The notes below the pieces were generated by a model that had not been told where the DNA came from, did not search any database, and was given only the letters and a program-made list of their open reading frames with translations. From Diadema setosum (lineage: Eukaryota; Echinodermata; Echinoidea; Diadematoida; Diadematidae): a stretch of DNA of 64,000 nucleotides. Positions 1-10,912 of this stretch are shown here, piece after piece; within the stretch, counting starts at the first letter, position 1, and the number at the start of each line of letters is the position of its first letter. Made by a program: the position numbers and the translations under genes. The stretch lies in NCBI GenBank assembly GCA_033980235.1, contig CM067064.1, positions 4,421,001 through 4,485,000 of the forward strand, given 5' to 3'.

Positions 1-400
1 GTCGTCACGGTTACAGGAAATTTGACTTTTGCAAGGCCCTCTACATCGCCAGCAAATTTTATCGGAAATTACAATTTACAAGCACGCTTTTAAAGTTTCT
101 AATATGAGATAAGAAATAAAAGATGGAAAACGAGCCAGAAATCGTTAATAATGCATGCCATGTGTATTTCTTGACATCTGGAACAGACAGGTCTATCAGA
201 GTCAGCCATTTGTCAGGATGCATTTTACAAGAACGATTATATTGAATTCTTTAACTTTAAAAAGATTGAGGTCAACAAAGCTTAGGAAACAAGAGGACCT
301 CGATGTTGCTCTGTAAACTGGTTTCTAATGATTTTTTTTTTTTTCAACAAGAAACATTCCACCTGTCCTCAACTGTCTCTATTTTTTTTTTTTCGTTATG
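1..400. other. AT-rich spacer, nothing recognised
   Basis: No gene, RNA or clear repeat is visible. Two T homopolymers occur near 331-343 and 382-393. Probably intronic if the PKC exon at 26 kb marks the host gene. Confidence 0.6.
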
Positions 401-491
401 AACTTGTTGAAGACGGACTGATTTTCCTACTACAGGCATTTCTCATTTACCCCACCCCAAGAATACTCTAAAATGGTCTTCAATGGGTTAA
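401..491 (+). mobile_element. TTAA-flanked palindromic MITE, degenerate copy (family A)
   Basis: The left end (GTTGAAGACGGACTGATTTT) and right end (GTCTTCAATGGGTTAA) are inverted and match the other family A copies in the window, but the middle is diverged. Family A elements are about 92 bp, begin TTAACCCGTTGAGGACG and end with its reverse complement. TTAA next to CCC...GGG resembles the piggyBac pattern; the superfamily is an inference. Confidence 0.55.
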
Positions 492-575
492 GACTTTTTT
501 TAGTCCCTCTGGGAGAATGACAGTACAATCAATTATGTGAGTATCGTATGTTTGCGCAAGAATCATAATCATGAG

Positions 576-1182
576 CCACAGTCACACTGGAAAAAGATCG
601 CTAAGTTTAAGATCACACTCTTTAAGATCTCAGTCTTTTGCCAGTGTGACCGCAAACTTTCCACAAAACTTCTTGCAAAACTTCTCGCAAAACTTCCCAC
701 CCAAACTAAGGTTATTTCCCCCAACCCTGCCAAACTTCTCGATTTTTTGCGAGTGTGAACGCTAGAAACAGAAACTTCGCAGAGTTTGCCATGTTACCAG
801 TCTATCACCTGTTTGCAGGTTGTGCCTCCAAAGCATGTGGTTATTGTGATGAACAGTATTGTCACATCACAATCACCAGCCATCAGATGGTGTACTCTTT
901 CTTCTTTCTTGTGCACACACACACTGGTGACCAAAACTTCTTAATCCACAGATCAAGAACTTTGGCTGCCAGTGTGAACGGACAACCAAAGATTGAGAAG
1001 TTTGGCTGCCAGTGTGAACGGAAAACAAAAGATCAAGAAGACTTCGCGATCTTAACCCATTGAGGACAGGATGATTTTGCTGCAACATGCATTTCCCATG
1101 GACACCTGCCCAAGTAAAATGTATACTCAGGACTCGTCCTCAAAGGGTAGACTTCTTAATCTTTTGCCAGTGTGACAGTGGT
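576..1182. mobile_element. 607-bp inverted-repeat element (family B)
   Basis: The left end CCACAGTCACACTGG followed by AAAAGAT is mirrored by the right end ATCTTTTGCCAGTGTGACAG-TGG, giving imperfect arms of roughly 30 bp. The motif CCAGTGTGA recurs internally in both orientations (near 640, 972, 1012 and 1168). A ~42-bp direct duplication lies at about 955-1040 (GGCTGCCAGTGTGAACGGA in both halves). No transposase is visible. A family A MITE sits inside at 1052-1150. Non-autonomous DNA transposon is the likeliest reading. Confidence 0.55.
1052..1150 (+). mobile_element. Family A MITE nested in family B element
   Basis: Starts TTAACCCATTGAGGACAGG and ends CTCGTCCTCAAAGGG; the core CATTTCCCATGGACACCTGC is shared with other copies. 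The right TTAA has decayed. Its position inside the inverted arms of the larger element dates it as the younger insertion. Confidence 0.75.
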
Positions 1183-1494
1183 TATGGATTTGTATGACAG
1201 TAATGAAACATTATTTGTTAATTTGCACAAATCTAATTCTTGATGCAGAACTCTTACTCACTGTGTGCACAAAAGACAGCAGCAAAGCACTTATCATACA
1301 TAAATGTTAATGTCTTAAGCTATCAAACCATCCACGCCACCTCCCCACGACGCTCGGTGCAACCACACCATGACAAATCATCATAAGGATCCACACCACT
1401 GTTCAGCCAATCGATACCAACAGTGGGGGGTGTCCAAATCTACTTTGCTAATTTGCCCTGAGATGCTATCCGTAATTGAGGTTCTAGAACTCTG
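1183..1494. other. Spacer, nothing recognised
   Basis: Mixed-composition sequence with no repeat, ORF or RNA that I recognise. Confidence 0.5.
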
Positions 1495-1760
1495 CAACTT
1501 CCAATTTGTAGCAATTAGCGTACTGGACGATCAGGGTTAGCAGAGCGGCAGCAGCTACAAAATTGCTCAGAGGAGCTGAATCCGGCGTGGACTTTCTGAA
1601 AAAGACAAGCACTCGCGGGCTGCAAAGAATCTCACAACTCCCTTCTCGACGAGATATAATGGACATGTCTAATTGCCATGCGCTAATGGAAAAATGGTTA
1701 CGACTAACTCTTGGCCTGCAAAGCTGTTTTTGTTTGGAGCCTAGCTGTTGCAGTTTTTTT
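1495..1760. promoter_or_regulatory. Candidate conserved noncoding block with homeodomain-type motifs
   Basis: Higher GC and higher complexity than its flanks, with no internal repeat. It contains AGCAATTAGCG, CTAATTGCCATGCGC and GCTAATGG, which are TAAT-core sites of the type bound by homeodomain proteins. Reading frames of 162 aa (plus, 1563-2051) and 125 aa (minus, 1484-1861) overlap here, but neither resembles a known family, and openness on both strands argues against coding. Regulatory function is inference from composition only. Confidence 0.25.
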
Positions 1761-2160
1761 TTTTCTCTCCTAGAAATTCCAATCTTGTTCAGAGTAGACT
1801 TTGACGGAAAATTCCAAGCTCTCACTGTGAGGGAAGTCTCATCTACATTCTCATACAACATTCATTATCTTGATAAGATATATTTTTCATTAATCAGCAT
1901 ATTACCCAGAAAAGATATGGAGAGGTCTAATAATGCATTCTTGGAAATATCATATAACAGGATACTAAAAAATATAATAAATTTAAAGATAATTAGATAC
2001 TGCTACAAGAGAAAAGCACCGTGGAAAACAACGCTTTTTACACAGTATTAAATCTTTTGTATTTGACCTCGTGAAGGCTGCTTAGAAAGTGTCAAAAACT
2101 CAACACAAAGTTCTCTTTCAATCATTGCCGACCCACTTCACACTCTTTTTTTTCTCTTTC
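1761..2160. other. AT-rich spacer
   Basis: Continues AT-rich to the TATC array. No feature supported. Confidence 0.5.
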
Positions 2161-2245
2161 TCTATCTACCTACCTATCTATCTATCTATTTACCTATCTA
2201 TCTATCTATCTATCTATCTACATAACTATCTATCTATCTATCTAC

Positions 2246-2276
<31 letters not shown>

Positions 2277-2375
2277 CCTAACTATCTATCTATCTATCTA
2301 CCTATCTATCTATCTATCTATCTACCTATCTACCTATCTACTTATCTATCTGTCTATCTATCTATTTATCTATCC

Positions 2376-2415
<40 letters not shown>

Positions 2416-2442
2416 GTCTGTCTGTATGTCTGTCTGTCTATA
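2161..2442. repeat. (TATC)n tetranucleotide array, interrupted
   Basis: About 280 bp of TATC units with TACC, TAAC and TTTA variants, changing to TGTC units at the 3' end (2413-2440). It produces an apparent ORF of repeated SIYL, which is a repeat artefact. Confidence 0.97.
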
Positions 2443-2488
2443 TCTCTCCTATCCTTTGTTAATTCTTTTCATAGTTCTATTACCAAGC

Positions 2489-2581
2489 TTAACCCTTTGA
2501 GGACGGGCTGATTTTGCTACAACACAGGTTTTCCATGGACAATTGCCCAAGTATACTTGGGACTCGTCTTCAACGGGTTAA
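2489..2581 (+). mobile_element. Family A TTAA MITE
   Basis: Begins TTAACCCTTTGAGGACGGGC and ends CTCGTCTTCAACGGGTTAA. Both TTAA flanks are intact. Core with AAGTATACTTGGGACT present. Confidence 0.85.
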
Positions 2582-3143
2582 GCATCTGATCAGCTCATTA
2601 ACTTCCAGACATCTTCAAACACTTTATAAGATGCCAAAGAGATTGAAGCATCTGAAAAGGATGCTAGGAAACTTTAGACCATCTTTCCTCCCCTCTCTCT
2701 CTCTGTTTTAATCCCTTTCACACTTCTCTAACTGGTTTCAAAAATCCAATCAACTCATCATCTTCCAGACATTTTCACACACTTGGAAGTCCATGAGAAG
2801 TCTGCAGCAGCTCATGAAGGCTGCAAAGAATGTGTCACAATCCAAGACCATCAATCTCTCTTTTTCCTCTCTCTCTCTTAATCCTGAACAAAATTCAATT
2901 ATCAAGTATCTAGAATCCAATCTGCTCATCAACCATTACACGAAAAGAAGTTCTTGGAAGTCAGTGCATCTGAAAGCATCTTGTTTAGGCTGCGACCCAC
3001 GTCTAACAACTCAAGGTCAAGTTGTCTATCTCTCTATCTCTCATTTTCTCTCACGTTGGTCTTACGTCTTTCTTGATACAGTTCTGTTACCCAGTACTGA
3101 GAAATCACTCTGCTCATTAGGCAGTAGACATCCTCAAACCTGC
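2582..3143. repeat. Diverged ~160-bp tandem repeat, 3-4 units
   Basis: The phrases CTTCCAGACATCTTCAAACA (near 2606) and CTTCCAGACATTTTCACACA (near 2764) recur about 160 bp apart, with a third weaker unit about 160 bp later. Each unit is followed by a CTCTCTCT-rich stretch. Units contain related AGCATCTGA and ATCAACTCATC phrases. It lies exactly between two family A MITEs, so the MITEs may delimit the duplicated segment. Confidence 0.5.
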
Positions 3144-3235
3144 TAACCCATTGAGAACAGGCTGATTTTGCTATAACAAGCATTTCCCATAGACACCTGC
3201 CCAAGTATTACTCGGGACTACTCTTCAACGGGTCA
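3144..3235 (+). mobile_element. Family A TTAA MITE
   Basis: Begins TAACCCATTGAGAACAGGCTG and ends CTCTTCAACGGGTCAA. Core CATTTCCCATAGACACCTGC intact. Confidence 0.8.
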
Positions 3236-3954
3236 AGGAAACCATAGGATCTCAAACACCTTGTGAAGATTGCACCAGCGACCTGTTGATGGGAACCCGC
3301 CCTTGTGATGTAAGGGGGAAAATAGGAAAACAGCTAGTGATTGTCGGAGTTTCAAGCTGGCGGAAATCTGCTTCCAAAGAATGGCGACACATGAAGGATC
3401 CACACTTCATCAATGATGTAAAGGTCGCCTCAATCTGAGATCGGAGACGGAATGGGACTCTGTGATCATTGATGATCCAATCAAGGAAGAGAAGAGAGGG
3501 AGGAGGAGGGGGTGATGTGAGTGAATTTGAGGGAGAAGTGGAAGGCTGCATGGGTGGAAGACATATCATTTGACCTCTGACCTTAAACACAACAAATGTT
3601 GAAATGAGGAGCACATTTGAAACGCCTGAAACTTGCAATGAATTGTGGGAAAATTTTCCTTTATAAACACAGTCACAACACAGTCACAATAACACATAAA
3701 TGTTTCCATGAGATGTTTATTCAAATGCTATCTAGCCATTTGACTGTCTTAGCTTTAAATATTTACTTCCAAGCACACACACAAATACACTTACAGAAGA
3801 TTCTCTACATATATGTATATAGCATCAGTGATTTACATTCCAATTAACATCATTTCTAATCAAATCAGTTGTGCCTTATACAATATGATCAGCTTAATAG
3901 ATGCATGAAAATAATGCACACACTATATTACACTATATTACAAATCACCATTAT
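3236..3954. other. Spacer with purine-rich segment, no supported gene
   Basis: 3245-3640 is mixed composition with a GA-rich patch (about 3485-3545). A 128-aa minus-strand frame (3252-3638) has no recognisable domain and is partly the proline-rich translation of the GA patch. 3640-3954 is AT-rich. Confidence 0.5.
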
Positions 3955-4042
3955 CAACCCCTTGAAGACTAGTCCTGAGTATTCTCAGGTTGAGGTAAAT
4001 TGTAAATGCATGTAATATGAAAATGAGTCTTCAGTGGGTTAA
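3955..4042 (-). mobile_element. Family A TTAA MITE, degenerate
   Basis: Starts CAACCCCTTGAAGACTAGTC and ends GAGTCTTCAGTGGGTTAA. The orientation is reversed, as judged by the GTCCTGAGTATTCTC side coming first. Confidence 0.6.
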
Positions 4043-5008
4043 TTCATCATTATGATAGGATGAAGTTTCTTGATTTTTACCATTATAAGCATCATCATCA
4101 TCATTATCATTATATGATCAGGCCCATTACTATATCTATTATCATCTTTTTCAATATCTATTATTGCTGTTGTTGGTGAATAGAGTAATTAGCAGTAGCC
4201 ATAGCAGGGCTATGAATCATCATTATATGCATGAAGGTCACATGGTGCTGGAGTGTGTTAGAATATACTCATGTCAAGAATAGTTCTTGACCTTGGTCTT
4301 TACATCCACTCAGCTAGTCTGGCTTCCAGATCCTCTGTTTGTACTATTTTGCTGTGCAGAATATTAACGCCCTCAATGTCGAAAAACTGGAGCTGTTTAA
4401 GGTGGATTCCTCCTCGGCAAAGGCGGCGACTTCGTCGCGGGCAGCAACGAAGGTCGCCGCAGAGTGCACATTTTTGGGAAGGGACAATTATAGGGCAAAG
4501 GGTCTGGAAACTAGACTATCACTCAACTGGCCCCATTGATATTACATATCAGAAGACTACTGCTGCTGCTGTTACACTAGAGGAGAAACTGAAGATCCCC
4601 CGTTTAACTCTGTATGTGCCATGTTCGCACATCCCACTCAGTTGACGGCGTGCCAACTTCGCATATTCTGCTCAAACCCACAAACCCGCCCAAACTGATC
4701 GATAAATCACCAAATGCTGCAGTGCAATGAAAGCATTTCTCGTGCTTCCGTTCGTCTTACATATAGCTTGCATTTTATGTGGTGATCGACTATCAAGCAG
4801 TGTTCTTTGCATGTAAATTCTAAGTTTCTATCACTGTTTTATGTGCAAAAGTCATGCTTTTACAGTAATGTAGCTAGTGGTCATTTCAAAGAAAAACAAT
4901 CATCAATTTGTCATAAAATTTTCATCAAAGCAAAGCTTGGCATAATCTCTACAGCTTTGGTCACTACATGTTCGGCTTCACAGAAATCTATAGAATTTGC
5001 ACAGATAT
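4043..5008. other. Spacer with short GC-rich palindrome
   Basis: Mostly AT-rich. At 4422-4460 a GC-rich imperfect hairpin pairs GCGGCGACTTCGTCGC with GCAACGAAGGTCGCCGC inside a GC-rich patch (4395-4500). Short frames across it on the plus strand are unrecognised. Confidence 0.45.
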
Positions 5009-5172
5009 CTGGAAATTAATTCTTCATAAATAGAGATTACCTAAACCCCCTTTATCCCTATAGATTAAGTCACCATGGCCTTCCCGTCAGACTGAGGCAC
5101 ATTGCTGCACAGGAGTGGGATTGCTAACTTTACAACTAGGTCACGTTTGGAGATGTTACTGAATGCTAATTA
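5009..5172 (+). repeat. Dispersed repeat N, copy 1
   Basis: Shares with 24513-24680 the ordered phrases CTGGAAA-TAATT, AGATTACCTAA, GACTGAGGCACAT and TTACTGAATGC at matching spacing. No TIRs or coding capacity seen; class unknown. Confidence 0.55.
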
Positions 5173-5456
5173 AAAAACAAATAAACAAACAAGCAAAACT
5201 TGGCAAGGTATATATCAAAGCAAATTGCCAAGATATATGAAGGGTTAATTCCCTGACAGAGAATGTAGCCTTGTGTACATGGAAGCTAGTGTTCTTGCTT
5301 GGTTCTCTCTCAGCACTTGGGGATTTTATTTATTTATTTTTTTTATCTGTAAGATGATCCCTTACCTGACTCATAGCTACCAGCAAGATTGGAATGTTCT
5401 GTATTGTGTTTGCAACAAATTATCAAGGCTTTTCTTCCTAGTGTCCAAGCTGGCTC

Positions 5457-5476
5457 TGTGTGTGTGTGTGTGTGTG
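5457..5476. repeat. (TG)n microsatellite
   Basis: Ten TG units. Confidence 0.95.
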
Positions 5477-5627
5477 GTGTTTGCACAGGCAGTCAATTCC
5501 GGGAGATATGACTACACTACAATCACAAACAATTTGACTACAAGTATTCTGATAAGATTTAAAAATTTAGTCATTCAAAGTATTATATACAGATCATATG
5601 TGATGTAACAAGACTCAATACTAGCAG

Positions 5628-5946
5628 TGGCCCAGGGGCTCGGTGCCACCAGAAATAGATGTTGGGTCACCAATTTTTAAGAAAAGATATGTCGTGGTGG
5701 CCTGATCAAGCCACCAAATTTTATTGTCAGGGCCTCAAATTAGTATGATCATATATTTCATATAAGGCTGGACATTAACTTTTTTCTTTTGGTGAAGAAA
5801 AAAGTTAGTGTCCAGCTTCAGATGTAATATATGATCATATCAATTTCTGACTAAATGTTCAAAAAAAAAATATCAGAAGCTGCTCTATCAAGGACTCTTA
5901 AATAAAACAAAAATGTCTTTCAATAATCTAGTCACGAGCCCTGGCT
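5628..5946. mobile_element. Nested inverted-repeat element
   Basis: The inner hairpin at 5727-5858 has long arms: TAAGGCTGGACATTAACTTT faces AAAGTTAGTGTCCAGCTTCA around a GGTG loop, with outer arm parts TATGATCATAT on both sides. Outer arms GGCCCAGGGGCTCGGTG (5630) and CACGAGCCCTGGC (5934) also pair. Looks like a MITE of about 320 bp. Confidence 0.5.
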
Positions 5947-6609
5947 TTTGCACACTCTCAGTAGCGGTAAATTTCTAATTGCTCCAACAAGATGGATGAT
6001 AAAGGATATATATTCCAAAATTGTCGATTTGAAAATCATCACAGTTAACGGCCATTAGTATATGACTTTTGTCATTTAGTTTTTTTCAGAGTCATCTTCC
6101 CCTAACTTAAAGCAGATGGATGAGCAGAGCGATTATGAACTTAACACCTGGGATTTACACTGCTACGATGCAATAATGTGATAATTTTGTTGTGGATAAT
6201 TTCCCCTAAGAGTTATCAGACTTGTTTCCAATGCACTGCACATGAGCAGCTGTTGGTGTGTTAAACATGATTTGACACTCCCCCTTCCCCCATAGTCTAG
6301 TTTTTAAAGATTCACTATTAGTTTCTTAACCCACACCTCTCATGCATTTCCACTTTATGAATCTGCCTTTGGGCTTGATGAAACAAACTGCACTTGGACT
6401 CTGATTGTGCATTTTGTCATGCAAATATTCCACGCTAGAGCATATTCCAGATCATGCAAAATTCATATCACAGTTGATTGATGAATAGATACAGAGAGAA
6501 CGAAAGGTACACACACGCACCTTCACATACTACAAAAAAAAAAAAACTATTTCAGGGACACATAATCTTTTTTCCAATCTACCTCTCCCTCCATCCCACT
6601 CATATCTAC
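5947..6609. other. AT-rich spacer
   Basis: No gene or repeat recognised apart from a short A run at 6534-6546. Confidence 0.5.
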
Positions 6610-6665
6610 CCCCCCCCCCTTTCTCTCTCTCTCTCTCTCTCTCTCTCCCCCTCTCTGTCCCTCTA
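6610..6665. repeat. C homopolymer followed by (TC)n
   Basis: A C run of about 10 bases is followed by roughly 13 TC units and CCCTCTCTG. The apparent SLSLSL frame is a repeat artefact. Confidence 0.95.
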
Positions 6666-7590
6666 TTCCAATCTCGGTGTGGACCCACCACTGATAGATT
6701 CACCCCGCTGGAAACTGACATGACCAATTTCCCAGTTCATGTTGCTCGGAGATAAAAAAAAAAAAAATGCCACAGAGTTAAAAATCTGCTCCTAGATATG
6801 ATTCTTTTCTCTCCTCCTCCCCCCCCCCCCCCCCCAAACGACTTCATGGCTTTGTTGAATTTCTGCCAGGCCTGCTAGCACCGATGTTTACTCTCGGTAA
6901 ATCAAATCACTCAGACAGTCAAACAACATTAACCTAATAGGTGCATCCAAGCATGTCTAGCTCTTTTCTGTTGCTATCTGGCCCTACGAGCAGGTGGCAT
7001 GCCGGCAACTATAATGGAACATTTCATCGATCTCTTTGCAAAGTCCTTCACTCTTCTATTTCACTTACAACAAGGAAAAAAAGGAGATATAATTGTCATT
7101 TTCAAACTTTGATATGTTAATATTTGCATTCCTGTGAGTAACACACATTCTACATGATTAAACAATTCCACATCTTCCTAACACTCTTCCGTAGTTACTT
7201 GTCAAAACTTTTAGTGTTTGAACCATAAATGAATCACTTATAGATATTTCGTCATGTAAATTTCATCCCCAAAAACACTCACACACAATGTGAATATACC
7301 TTGGGACTTTGGATACTTTCAGCATCATTTTCACTGCATTCTCACCCTGAACATTTTTCAGCATCAAAGTATTTTTGACAAATAGTCAGAACATTTAAAG
7401 CAATAGCAATTTTGTCCTTGTCTGTGGTTGGGGCAGGAAAGGAAAGATTATTATAGCATCACTGTTCTCCCCTGTTCTCCTGGACCACAACCAATTCTTT
7501 CTAGAAAGCTTGTGTGCTACATATAAACTTGATGGGAATTGTAAAATCTTGATGGCTACAGGTTAATACCTTCCATAAGTCCCCCTTCCA
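6666..7590. other. Spacer with poly-A and poly-C tracts
   Basis: Contains an A run (6754-6766) and a long C run (about 6819-6835). Otherwise no recognisable feature. Confidence 0.5.
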
Positions 7591-7607
7591 CCCCCCCCCC
7601 CCCCCCC
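7591..7607. repeat. Poly-C tract
   Basis: Seventeen consecutive C residues, one of more than twenty long G/C homopolymers in the window. Confidence 0.95.
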
Positions 7608-7689
7608 ATTGCCATGTGACTCAAATTCAACGCTGATGTTTCTACATGTTTTGTTTCTCAGTGGTTTTTGTTTTTTTATTTTCTATTGC

Positions 7690-7880
7690 TTTCCAGAAAG
7701 GTCGTTGGGGCAGCATTACCTCGGGCACGCCTCGGCTGCGGATGGATTGGGAGAGATATATGCCGCGACCCATCCACCGGGCACTGCATGGATATTGATT
7801 CCTGCGAAGGTTCGCTTCCGATAGCCGCAGGGTTCACCCGGAGTCTACCCCGGGTTAGACGGGATGAATGGCTGCTTTAG
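7690..7880. other. GC-richer unique block
   Basis: Contains CCTCGGGCACGCCTCGGC and CTACCCCGGGTTAGACGGG. Short plus-strand frames (71 and 70 aa) cross it but do not resemble any family I know. Function not visible. Confidence 0.3.
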
Positions 7881-8263
7881 TTGATACAACGTAACAACTT
7901 TGATGGAGAGTGTCTCTGTTTTTTTTTTCATGTCTTTCCACCTTCTCTCTTTGCTTTAAAAGACTTTTCTTTTTCAGGGCTCTCTATGTATCATGCATCA
8001 ATTATTCATTAACCTTTTCTTCTGTCTAGGTAATAGAAAGAGCTGTTGTGGTGGGAAACAAAACTTTGTACTACCCACAGGGACGGATACATTTGCCACT
8101 TCTGCTTAACATTTCAGAATGATTTTGCATTAATAATATTATTCAATGTGCTCTAGGCAGGGATGGTGCATAATCTCTTTCTTTTCTTAAGAGACAAGAC
8201 TTATATGTTCTTTTCACTCTACATATCAATGTATCCTAAGCCAATACTCACACGGAGCTGTCC

Positions 8264-8357
8264 TTAACCAACTGAAGATGAGCCCCAAGTATACTTTGGG
8301 CAGGTGTCTATGGGAAATGCATGTTCTAGTAAAATCAGCCTGTTCTCAATGGGTTAA
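8264..8357 (-). mobile_element. Family A TTAA MITE
   Basis: Begins TTAACCAACTGAAGATGAGC and ends CTGTTCTCAATGGGTTAA. Core GTGTCTATGGGAAATGCATG in reverse orientation. Confidence 0.8.
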
Positions 8358-9760
8358 AGCAGTGACCACACCGATGGTGGTGTTACACATGAATATGATC
8401 AATAATTTTTGTCATTTACATCTGCAAACCAGACTACAGCTGATGTCAGTGACAACTAACAATGAGTGGGAAGCAGAGAATAAGATACTTATCAGGCAGT
8501 CGAGAGTGGGGAAAATATGGCAACAGGGAAAGAAAATATGGCGACATTCGTCTCATCTGCATCACTTTATGTGACAGTCTAGTGTATAGAACTTGATGAT
8601 TTTTCCCCCGCTAGGCAACTGAAAGATATGTTTATCTTTCCCTTGTTGAAAAAAAAAAAATGAAGTGAATCTTTAAGATAGACAGAATGACTGTTTCAAC
8701 ACTATTCAAATAAGATAGGCAATTTCAGAGAAAGCACTAAAGCTTAGGCATCATTTGTAGAAAACCTTGTTTAATATTACTAGTTGGGTTCCTTTTGTAT
8801 TTGGCTTTCATTGAGTTTGAGATTTATTTTTAATTCTGACACAGTTACACGTTTGTTTTTTTCCTAACTCATACATGCGGCACCTTCTCCACATGAATTT
8901 TGATCTTGCATCCAAGAAATTCATGCCCCTATTATGAGCCCATCATCCCCCTTTTAAAAAATGTTTAATGTTAGGGTTAAAAAATGAGGGGGTAATAGCT
9001 CCCAAGACATTTCTGGTTCTTGCAAAGCATCATGGGAACTCTAAGATGAGACTACTCTCCCAGCAGCTTCCAAAGTGCAATTTTGTTAACCCACTTACGA
9101 CAGCAAACACAACAAGCCATTTGGTATTCTTAGCAAACAGGCCACCCATGATGGTGGTGGAAGAGCTAAGTAAACATACTATTACATTTAAACCCTGGTC
9201 ATCGCATATTGTTAGACATGAGACCAGACAATCAGGCTGTCATAATCTTAAACTGAAATGCACTTGGAATGTGCATCACTTGTATACATATTAATATTTG
9301 GAGTATATATCTTGAATTTATATATAGGGTATACAAGCATCGTAAGTATAAGTACACTGCACATCTCATGAAATAATATTACACCTTTTGATTTCATTGT
9401 ACTACAAAAAGCTAAAAAAAAAAAAAAAAACCTGCTGGAAATCTGACTATTATGCTGCCTTCTGCTTTAACAGGGACCCTCCATATCTCAATGCTATTCT
9501 CAGTGGTATAGTGCTACTAAGTAAGCAATAGTTGAAGGGTTTTGATCCCACACTTGTTCCTTCAGACTGCTATTGTTCGTCCAGCATGATCAATAATGAT
9601 ACAGTTCAATCAATTCTATCTTACTATAGTGAGGGGATTGAAAAGAATAATGAAAAGGTGACTGCACATTCGTTTCATTTTTTTTTTCTCTCTGAAGCAG
9701 CTTCATAAAACATTGCAATCATCAGGCAATTTCCTGTTGTAACACACTTCTTATTCTCAA
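8358..9760. other. Long spacer, nothing recognised
   Basis: AT-rich with A runs at about 8648-8660 and 9415-9430. A plus-strand 108-aa frame (8968-9294) is unrecognised. Confidence 0.5.
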
Positions 9761-9834
9761 GGTTTGATAATCTGAAAATGAAATAAGGTTTTCTAATCTG
9801 AAAATTAAATAAGGTTTGTTAATCCAAAAATGAA
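9761..9834. repeat. ~29-bp minisatellite, 3 units
   Basis: Three diverged units of the type GGTTTGATAATCTGAAAATG plus AAATAA. Confidence 0.7.
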
Positions 9835-9882
9835 CAAGGAAAAGTAGAAATTACGCGGTGCGTAACATATGTCCCCGCCGGA

Positions 9883-10820
9883 AGTAGCATTTTGTAACAA
9901 AATGTGCAATATAGGTAAAAAATCAAGGTCAAAGGTCAAAGAAGTCAAAGGTCAAAATTCTGTGTAGAAGTTTTGAAGCCCTCACCTAGTGCCATCACAT
10001 AAAGCAAATGGAATCGAAATTGGGTTAGAAATGGCGAAGGAGTAGCATTTTGTAGCCAATGTACAATATAGGTCAAAAATCAAGGTCAAAGGTCAAAGAA
10101 GACAAAGGTCAAAATTCTGTGTAGAAGTTTTGAAGCCCTCACCTAGTGCTATCACATAAAGCAAACGGAATCGAAATCGGGTTAGAAATGGCGAAGGAGT
10201 AGCATTCTGTAGCAAAATGCACAATATAGGTCAAAAATCAAGGTCAAAGGTCATAGAAGTCAAAGGTCAAAATTCTGTGTAGAAGTTTTGAAGCCCTCAA
10301 CTAGTGCCATCATATAAAGCAAACGGAATTGAAATCGGGTTAAAAATGGCGAAGGAGTAGCATTTCGTAGCAAAATGTACAATATAGGTCAAAAATCAAG
10401 GTCAAAGGTCAAAGAAGTCAAAGGTCAAAATTCTGTGTAGAAGTTTTGAAGCCCTCACCTAGTGCCATCACATAAAGCAAACGGAATCGAAATCGGGTTA
10501 GAAATGGCGAAGGAGTAGCATTTTGTAGCAAAATGTACAATATAGGTCAAAAAATCAAGGTCAAAGGTCAAAGAAGTCAAAGGTCAAAATTCTGTGTAGA
10601 AGTTTTGAAGCCCTCACCTAGTGCCATCACATAAAGCAAACGGAATCGAAATCGGGTTAGAAATGGCGAAGGAGTAGCATTTTGTAGCAAAATGTACAAT
10701 ATAGGTCAAAGGTCAAGGTCAAAGGTCACGACTGAAATTCTGTGTAGAAGTTTCAAAGCTCCCATGTAGTGCTATCATATAAAGCAAACAGAATCAAAAT
10801 TGGCTCATAAATGACAGAGA
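9883..10820. repeat. Six-unit ~158-bp satellite with AGGTCA direct repeats
   Basis: The marker AGTAGCATTTTGTA recurs at about 9883, 10041, 10198, 10356, 10514 and 10673, periods of 157-159 bp. Units are highly similar except the last, which is diverged. Each unit holds TCAAGGTCAAAGGTCA followed by AAGTCAAAGGTCA, that is AGGTCA half-sites spaced by one base (DR1 arrangement), with a TCAAGGTCA extended half-site. These match consensus sites for RXR/HNF4/COUP-type and ERR/SF1-type nuclear receptors; binding is inference. Confidence 0.9.
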
Positions 10821-10845
10821 AGTAGCAAATTGAAGATTTTGATCA

Positions 10846-10912
10846 CACACGGACGCACACACGGACACACGGACGGACGGACGGACGGACGGACACACGG
10901 ACACACACACGT
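10846..10912. repeat. (ACGG)n/(ACAC)n simple repeat
   Basis: Mixed CACACGGA and GGAC units, including five consecutive GGAC units. It is the 3' simple-repeat part of the composite element. Confidence 0.9.

Noticed and set aside
1563..2051. 162-aa plus-strand ORF
   Set aside because: Opposed by a 125-aa minus frame over the same DNA; no domain, C-terminal half is AT-driven Ile/Lys/Asn.
2089..2511. 140-aa frame of repeated SIYL
   Set aside because: Direct translation of the TATC microsatellite; the same happens at 30809-31225. No protein evidence.
9088..9115. Another family A MITE (TTAACCCACTTACGACAG)
   Set aside because: Only one end is vaguely similar and no inverted partner lies within 120 bp.
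9883..10820. Regular array that could be mistaken for a CRISPR array
   Set aside because: Whole ~158-bp units repeat with no unique spacers, in a eukaryotic intron; it is a satellite.
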